This document shows positions 1 to 4,326 of a stretch of 6,424 bases of DNA, one piece after another. The first letter of the stretch is position 1. Every line of letters begins with the position of its first letter. Made by a program: the position numbers and the translations under genes. The notes beneath the pieces were generated by a model that worked only from the letters and a program-made list of their open reading frames with translations, was not told where the DNA came from and did not search any database. Source of the stretch: a bacterium (GTDB lineage: Bacteria > Krumholzibacteriota > Krumholzibacteria > LZORAL124-64-63); the NCBI GenBank assembly GCA_016873405.1, contig VGXH01000108.1:1-6424 (forward strand), read 5' to 3'.

Positions 1-1115
1 GGTACGTGTTCGCCGACCTGGACGGGGCCACCTGCGTGACCACGGTGGCCGCCGACCTGGCGGCCGGACGCGGCCTGCTGGTGGTCAACTCGGCGGGCAA
101 CAGCCGCGCCAGCAGCGGCCACCTCATCGCCCCGGCCGACGGCGACAGCGTCGTGGCCGTGGGCGCCGTCGATGCGGCCGGCGTCGTCACCTGGTTCTCG
201 TCGCCGGGGCCGACCGCCGACGGGCGCATCAAGCCGGACGTGGCGGCGTTGGGGCAATCCAACCGCGTCGTCGATCCCTTCGAACCCGGCGCCTACATGA
301 ACGTTTCGGGAACGTCCCTCAGCTGCCCGCTGGTGACGGGCGTGGCCGCGCTCGTGCTCGAGCGCGTGCCGGGGCTGCTGCCGATGCAGGTGCGCGAGGC
401 GCTGCGCGCGACCGCCAGCCACGCGGGGGCGCCGGACAACGACACCGGCTGGGGCATCGTCGACGCCTACGCGGCCGCGACCTGGTTCGGCCCGGTCTTC
501 GCGCACACGCCGCTGGCCGCGACGCAGGTGACGGCCGGGCCCTGGCCCCTGAGCGCCACCATCACCGCGCGCCTGGGCCTGGGCGCGGCGCCGAAGCTGC
601 GCTACCGCATCGCCGGCGGGCCCTGGCGGGAAGCGGCGCTGATCCCCAACGGGCCTCCCGACCTTTTCAGCGGCCAGGTGCCGGCGGTCGCCGCCGGCGT
701 GGGCGTCGAGTACTACCTGGCGGCCATCGACGCCGGCGGCTTCGCGACGACGTGGCCGGTGGGCGGCGCGGCGGCGCCCTTCGCGTTCACGGTGGCGCCG
801 GGGACGTCGCCGGTCGGGGACACGCCCGCGGCCCGGACGGTGGCCTGGCTGGCGCCCGCGGCGCCCAACCCGTTCAATCCGCAGACGACGTTGCGCTACG
901 GCCTGGCGTCGGCGGGACCCGCGCGGCTGGAGATCATCGACGCGCGCGGCCGTCGGGTGCGGACCCTGCTGGACGGGGCGCAGAGCGCGGGCGATCATGT
1001 CGCGGTCTGGGACGGCCGCGACGACCGCGGTCGAGCCGCGCCGAGCGGCGTCTACTTCTGCCGGCTCGTGGCCGGCGGCGACGCGCGGCAGCAGAAACTG
1101 CAGCTGGTGCGCTGA
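1..1115 (+). CDS. Subtilisin-like S8 serine protease with C-terminal FlgD-Ig/type IX-like sorting tail (5' end outside window)
   Basis: This is the 3' part of a secreted subtilase; the reading frame is open from the left edge (first full codon at 3) to TGA at 1113-1115, about 370 residues. Numbering from that codon, the oxyanion-hole Asn lies in NSAGN (N33) and the catalytic Ser in GTSLSCP (S105), a variant of the usual GTSMAxP. The catalytic Asp and His must lie upstream of the window. The peptidase fold ends near GWGIVDAYAA (about 150-158). A beta-rich spacer (about 165-275, with YYLAAIDAGG) follows, then a terminal domain starting PNPFNP (288-293) and containing GRRVRTLLDG and PSGVYFCRL. 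That tail matches the FlgD-Ig/Por-secretion style seen in exported proteins of FCB bacteria, so export and surface attachment or release are inferred; the signal peptide is not visible. Substrate is unknown. It is co-directional with radA, 31 bp upstream of it, with no evident functional link. The family call is firm; the export route is less certain. Confidence 0.93.
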   Translation, partial: YVFADLDGATCVTTVAADLAAGRGLLVVNSAGNSRASSGHLIAPADGDSVVAVGAVDAAGVVTWFSSPGPTADGRIKPDVAALGQSNRVVDPFEPGAYMNVSGTSLSCPLVTGVAALVLERVPGLLPMQVREALRATASHAGAPDNDTGWGIVDAYAAATWFGPVFAHTPLAATQVTAGPWPLSATITARLGLGAAPKLRYRIAGGPWREAALIPNGPPDLFSGQVPAVAAGVGVEYYLAAIDAGGFATTWPVGGAAAPFAFTVAPGTSPVGDTPAARTVAWLAPAAPNPFNPQTTLRYGLASAGPARLEIIDARGRRVRTLLDGAQSAGDHVAVWDGRDDRGRAAPSGVYFCRLVAGGDARQQKLQLVR

Positions 1116-1146
1116 CGGCCGTGGGCGGCGCGGCGCGCGGAGGATC

Positions 1147-2676
1147 ATGGCCAGGAGCACGACGCGCTTCTTCTGCGCCGAATGCGGGCACGAGGAACTG
1201 CGCTGGCTGGGGCAGTGTCCCGCCTGCCAGGCCTGGAACACGTTCACCGAGCTGAAGGTGGCCCCGGCCGCCGGCGCCTCCAAGGGCGCCCGCGGGTACC
1301 GGGCCGCCGACAAGCGTCCGGTGGGCTTCGGCAACGGCAGCCGCGGCGGCGCCGCGCCGTCCGGAGCCGCGCCGCGCCCGGTGCCGCTGGCCAAGGTGGA
1401 ATCGGCCGCCACGCGCCGCCTGCCGGTCGAGCCGACCGAGGTCGCGCGCGTGCTGGGCGGCGGCCTGGTCGAAGGCTCGGTCGTGCTGCTGGGCGGCGAG
1501 CCCGGCGTCGGCAAGTCGACGCTGCTGACGGGGCTGGCCCTGTGGTGGGCGCGCCGGGGCGTGCGCGTGGTCTACCTGGCCGGCGAGGAATCGCCGGCGC
1601 AGATCCGCATGCGCGCCGAGCGCCTGGGCTTTCGGCCCGACCGCGAACCCGGCTTCCTGATCCTGCCCGAAGTGCACCTGGAGACCATCCTCGGCGCGCT
1701 GGACGAGGCCACGCTGGCGGCGGCCGCCGGCAGCCCGCCCGCGGCGACCGCGCCGCCGGCGACCGTGGTCATCGCCGATTCCATCCAGACCCTGCACAGC
1801 GACGTCGTCGACGCCTTCCCCGGCAGCCCGGCGCAGATCCGCTACTGCGGCGGCGTGCTGGCCGATTTCGCGCGCCGCAGCGGCTGGCCCGTGTTCCTGG
1901 TCGGCCACGTCACCAAGACCGGCGACCTGGCCGGGCCCAAGCTGCTGGAGCACATGGTCGACACGGTGCTCTACTTCGAGGGCTCGGGCGGCGGCGCCAT
2001 CCGCATGGTGCGCGCGGTGAAGAACCGCTTCGGGACCACCGGCGAACTGGCCGTGCTCGAGATGCGCGGCGAGGGCCTGGTGCCCGTCGACCAGGCGGGG
2101 CTGCTGTTCCTCAGCGGACGGCGGGGCGTCGAGCCGGGCGCGGCGGTCTGCGCCGTCAAGAACGGCTCGCGCACGTTCCTGGTCGAGGTGCAGGCGCTGG
2201 TGGCGCCGGCGCGCTACGGCACGCCGCAGCGCGTGGTGCAGGGCGTCGACAGCAAGCGCGTGGCGCTGCTGGCGGCCATCCTCGAGAAGCGCGCGGGCCT
2301 GGACCTGGCCGGCTGCGACATCTTCGTCAAGGTGGCCGGCGGCGGCCGCATCGACGATCCGGGCGCCGACCTGGCCGTGATCGCCGCGCTGGCCAGTTCG
2401 CTGCGCGAGCGGCCGGTGCCCGAGGGCACGCTGGTGCTGGGCGAGGTGGGACTGACCGGCGAGGTGCGCGGCGTGGCCGAACTGGAGGCGCGCCTGCGCG
2501 AGGCGGCCGGCCACGGCTTCGCGCGCGTGGTGCTGGCCGCGGGCGCGGGCCGGCGGCCGCGCGGCGTCAAGGGTCTCGAATTGGTCGCCGCGACCAGCGT
2601 GGAGGAGGCCGTCGCGCTGGCGCTCGACGGCGGACACGCGGCGGGCGCGCGACGCGCGCGCGAGGCGACGCCGTGA
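1147..2676 (+). CDS. radA: DNA repair/recombination ATPase RadA (Sms)
   Basis: RadA is a cytoplasmic RecA-like ATPase that drives branch migration and processing of recombination intermediates. The 509-residue product shows the full family order. A four-cysteine zinc finger (C10, C13, C24, C27) comes first, then Walker A GEPGVGKST (117-125), Walker B VVIADS (D211), the RadA signature KNRFG (292-296), and a C-terminal Lon-protease-like domain (about 320-495) with GGRIDDPGADLAV (399-411) and GEVGLTGEVRGV. It is longer than the roughly 460 residues of E. coli RadA, mainly through a Gly/Ala-rich linker after the zinc finger (about 36-85) and an Ala/Pro-rich insertion before Walker B (about 189-205). 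ATG at 1147 is chosen because the zinc finger begins nine residues later and GGAGG lies at 1139-1143, though the 3-nt spacing is tight. An in-frame ATG at 997 would overlap the protease gene and add unrelated sequence. The stop overlaps the ispD start, implying co-transcription. Confidence 0.97.
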   Translation: MARSTTRFFCAECGHEELRWLGQCPACQAWNTFTELKVAPAAGASKGARGYRAADKRPVGFGNGSRGGAAPSGAAPRPVPLAKVESAATRRLPVEPTEVARVLGGGLVEGSVVLLGGEPGVGKSTLLTGLALWWARRGVRVVYLAGEESPAQIRMRAERLGFRPDREPGFLILPEVHLETILGALDEATLAAAAGSPPAATAPPATVVIADSIQTLHSDVVDAFPGSPAQIRYCGGVLADFARRSGWPVFLVGHVTKTGDLAGPKLLEHMVDTVLYFEGSGGGAIRMVRAVKNRFGTTGELAVLEMRGEGLVPVDQAGLLFLSGRRGVEPGAAVCAVKNGSRTFLVEVQALVAPARYGTPQRVVQGVDSKRVALLAAILEKRAGLDLAGCDIFVKVAGGGRIDDPGADLAVIAALASSLRERPVPEGTLVLGEVGLTGEVRGVAELEARLREAAGHGFARVVLAAGAGRRPRGVKGLELVAATSVEEAVALALDGGHAAGARRAREATP

Positions 2677-3395
2677 GCGCGCCTGCGCGGCCGCCGCTGC
2701 ACCTGCTGGTGGTGGCCGGCGGGCGAGGTCTGCGCGCGGCCGGCGGCGGCGAGGTGCCCAAGCAGTTCCGCCCCACCGGCCGCGGCATGCTCCTGCGCGT
2801 GGCCATCGACGCCTTCGTCGCCGGCGACCCCGCGCAACCGGCGCCGCTGCGCTCGGTGACGATCACCGCGCCGGCGACGTGGCACCGGCAGGTCGCGGCC
2901 GAACTGGCGGACCTGGCCGTGCCGCTGGCCGTGGCCGACGCCGGCCCGACGCGCACAGCCTCGGCCTGGCACGGACTGCTGGCGCTGGAGGCGGCCTTCG
3001 GGCCGCAGGCCGGCGATCTGGTCGCGATCCACGACGCGGCGCGGCCCTTCGCCACCGCCGCGCTGCTGGCCCGGCTGGCCTCGGCGGCCGCCGCGCGCGG
3101 CGGCGCGGTGCCGGGGGTGCCCGTGCACGACACGATCGTCCACAGCGAGCAGGGCCAGGCGCGCTACCTGGCGCGCGACACCCTGCTGGCGGTGCAGACG
3201 CCGCAGGTCTTCCGCTGGGAGCAGTTGCGCGAGGCCCACGCCTGGGCGGCCGCGGCGCGCGCCTCGTTCACCGACGACGGCGGCCTGCTGGCCGCGCGCG
3301 GCCACCTGCCGGCGGTCGTCGACGGCGAACCGGGCAACTGGAAGGTCACCACCGAGGGCGACTGGCGGCGCGCCGCCGACCTGCTGGCCGAGTAG
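2673..3395 (+). CDS. ispD: 2-C-methyl-D-erythritol 4-phosphate cytidylyltransferase
   Basis: IspD joins MEP to CTP, giving CDP-methylerythritol and pyrophosphate, the third step of the MEP isoprenoid pathway, in the cytoplasm. The 240-residue product has normal family length. Visible motifs: the glycine-rich nucleotide loop VAGGRGLR running into PKQF (K30), TRTASAWHGL, HDAARP (120-125), PVHDT (T154), QTPQVF, FTDD, and NWKVT with the conserved Lys at 224. These correspond to the CTP/MEP-binding positions of the E. coli enzyme (K27, D106, T140, K213). The loop between the glycine-rich segment and PKQF is about two residues longer than usual. The start is GTG at 2673, inside the radA stop (GTGA overlap), with a GAGG at 2662-2665 seven bases ahead; this suggests translational coupling. 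No ispF follows, although ispD and ispF are adjacent or fused in many bacteria. A related cytidylyltransferase using another alcohol phosphate (for example ribitol-5-phosphate) is possible but less likely. Confidence 0.94.
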   Translation: MSAPARPPLHLLVVAGGRGLRAAGGGEVPKQFRPTGRGMLLRVAIDAFVAGDPAQPAPLRSVTITAPATWHRQVAAELADLAVPLAVADAGPTRTASAWHGLLALEAAFGPQAGDLVAIHDAARPFATAALLARLASAAAARGGAVPGVPVHDTIVHSEQGQARYLARDTLLAVQTPQVFRWEQLREAHAWAAAARASFTDDGGLLAARGHLPAVVDGEPGNWKVTTEGDWRRAADLLAE

Positions 3396-3396
3396 C

Positions 3397-3411
3397 GGCG
3401 CGCGCGGCGCC
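3397..3411 (+). terminator. Weak GC hairpin just after ispD (tentative)
   Basis: GGCGC at 3397-3401 pairs with GCGCC at 3407-3411 around a 5-nt loop, starting two bases after the ispD stop. The position suits a terminator, but there is no T-run after it and 5-bp GC stems arise often by chance in DNA this GC-rich. It is listed only because it is the sole hairpin candidate for ending the radA-ispD transcript. Confidence 0.15.
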
Positions 3412-3424
3412 TCGCGTCGATTCC

Positions 3425-3490
3425 GCGCCAGTCCCGCGCCAATCCCGCATCAATCCCGCATCAATCCCTGATCAATCCCGCATCAATCCA
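3425..3490. repeat. 11-bp tandem repeat, six units, between convergent genes
   Basis: Six consecutive 11-bp units fill the gap between ispD and the DUF4254 gene: 3425-3435, 3436-3446, 3447-3457, 3458-3468, 3469-3479 and 3480-3490. The consensus is GCATCAATCCC. Units 3 and 4 are identical, units 5 and 6 differ from them at two positions and one position, and units 1 and 2 are more diverged (GCGCCAGTCCC, GCGCCAATCCC). The last unit includes the DUF4254 stop and its last codons. Read on the minus strand, the last four units each contain TGA; because 11 is not a multiple of 3, these stops (at 3483, 3472, 3461 and 3450, lower coordinate) cover all three frames. The AT-containing units stand out from the surrounding GC-rich sequence. 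Origin by replication slippage is likely; function, if any, is unknown. Confidence 0.9.
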
Positions 3491-4139
3491 AGTCGGCCAC
3501 CAGGCGCCCGGTCTCCGCATCGCGATACAGCTTGATCTGCCGGTACAGCTTCAGCCCCACGCGACCCTGCCGGATGCCCTGCAGCAGGTCGTCCAGGCAC
3601 TGTCCCAGGTCCCGCTGCTGCTCGCGCAGCATCGCCAGCCGGTCCTGCATCGCGCGGCGGTCGGCCGGCGCGGCCTCCACCACGGCCTCGCCCGCGTGCC
3701 AGGCCTTCAGCGCCAGCACGCTCAGGCGGTCGATGATGCTGCCCGGGGATTCGCTGTTGAGCGGCGCCGAGGGGTCGATCACGCCCAGCTCCGAGTAGCC
3801 GGCGTGGATCACCGCGTCCAGGCGATCGACCGCCTGCACGCGCCGGCGGTTGGATTCGTCGATGGAGCGCTTGACCGCCGCCAGCACCGCGTCGCCGGCG
3901 CCGTGCGCGCGGCTGCGGTCCTCCTCGTGCCACTGGAAGGTGTTGATCAGCTGCAGCTGCTCGACCAGTCGCGCCCAGCCCTCCGGCTCGCGCGGGGGCA
4001 GGGCCCCAAGGGCCTCGGGCCAGTCGCCGGGCGCGGGCTCGGCCCCATGCCAGCGCTCGACGACCTCGTCGAGGACGGGCGCGACGGCGGCGAACGACGG
4101 GGGCAGGAGCGTGGCGGGGTCGGGCAGCGCGGATTCCAC
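3483..4139 (-). CDS. DUF4254 domain protein
   Basis: This 218-residue protein belongs to the DUF4254 family, whose biochemical role is, to my knowledge, not established. Family marks are a central LINTFQWHEEDRSR segment (the N-x-x-x-W-H-x-E-D pattern), an NRRRVQAVDRLD stretch, the very characteristic LNSESPGSIIDRLSVLALK block, and a C-terminal QQRDLGQCLDDLLQGIRQG helix followed by YRQIKLYRD. It has no signal peptide or membrane segment, looks mostly helical, and is probably cytoplasmic. The N-terminal 45 or so residues are Pro/Ala-rich and less conserved in appearance. The start is GTG (complement of 4137-4139), backed by AGGAG (complement of 4146-4150) six bases upstream. The gene is transcribed alone, convergent with ispD and divergent from the phosphatase gene, so context gives no functional clue. 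Its stop and last two residues lie within an 11-bp tandem repeat, so the extreme C-terminus may have been set by repeat changes. Confidence 0.88.
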   Translation of the reverse strand: MESALPDPATLLPPSFAAVAPVLDEVVERWHGAEPAPGDWPEALGALPPREPEGWARLVEQLQLINTFQWHEEDRSRAHGAGDAVLAAVKRSIDESNRRRVQAVDRLDAVIHAGYSELGVIDPSAPLNSESPGSIIDRLSVLALKAWHAGEAVVEAAPADRRAMQDRLAMLREQQRDLGQCLDDLLQGIRQGRVGLKLYRQIKLYRDAETGRLVADLD

Positions 4140-4252
4140 GGCGATCTCCTCGGTCGGCTCGGTCCGGTGCGGCGGCGGGCCTCTCGGCGGCGCCCGGGGC
4201 GGGCGCCCCGCCCGCCACGTTAGGCCCGCGGCGGCGGGGAGGCAACCGCCGC

Positions 4253-4281
4253 TTGGCGCGGCCGCGACCGCCGGTTACGAT
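4253..4281 (+). promoter_or_regulatory. Candidate sigma70-type promoter for the HAMP/PP2C gene
   Basis: TTGGCG (4253-4258) and TACGAT (4276-4281) each match four of six positions of the -35 and -10 consensus and are exactly 17 bp apart. A transcript would start near 4288, giving a leader of roughly 40 nt before the GTG at 4327. It lies in the 187-bp divergent region (4140-4326), where a promoter for this gene is needed. Two partial hexamers can occur by chance, and sigma-factor preferences of this organism are unknown. I saw no convincing counterpart for the minus-strand gene. Confidence 0.4.
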
Positions 4282-4326
4282 GGCGCGGCCCTGTCCCCGC
4301 CGCGACACCCAGAAGCCGGAGCCACC

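Noticed and set aside
997..1146. An in-frame extension of radA starting at ATG 997
   Set aside because: It would overlap the protease gene by more than 100 bases and add residues unlike any RadA N-terminus, whereas ATG 1147 begins just before the zinc finger and has a GGAGG upstream.
1116..1146. Possible promoter for radA in the 31-bp gap after the protease gene
   Set aside because: The gap is too short and too GC-rich to show any hexamer pair. radA is more likely transcribed from upstream or from within the protease gene.
934..2637. A 567-codon open frame on the minus strand opposite radA
   Set aside because: It lies antisense to a clear radA gene with all motifs intact. Composition is low-complexity (Arg, Ala, Gln, His) and no domain is visible.
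1182..2672. An upstream extension of the ispD frame, open from 1182
   Set aside because: The translated extension is Arg/Gly/Ala-rich shadow sequence of radA. IspD homology begins right after the GTG at 2673 and the resulting length fits the family.
2214..3305. Minus-strand open frames opposite ispD and the radA end
   Set aside because: No domain is recognisable, composition is Arg/Ala/Gly-rich, and the plus strand encodes convincing radA and ispD products.
3469..3474. TGATCA palindrome within the tandem repeat as a possible binding site
   Set aside because: It arises from one diverged unit only and the other units lack it, so it is better explained as repeat variation.
4189..4207. Inverted repeat GGCGCCC / GGGCGCC with 5-nt loop in the divergent spacer
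   Set aside because: A 7-bp all-GC palindrome, with competing alternative pairings next to it, is expected by chance in such sequence. It has no T-run and no link to a known operator.
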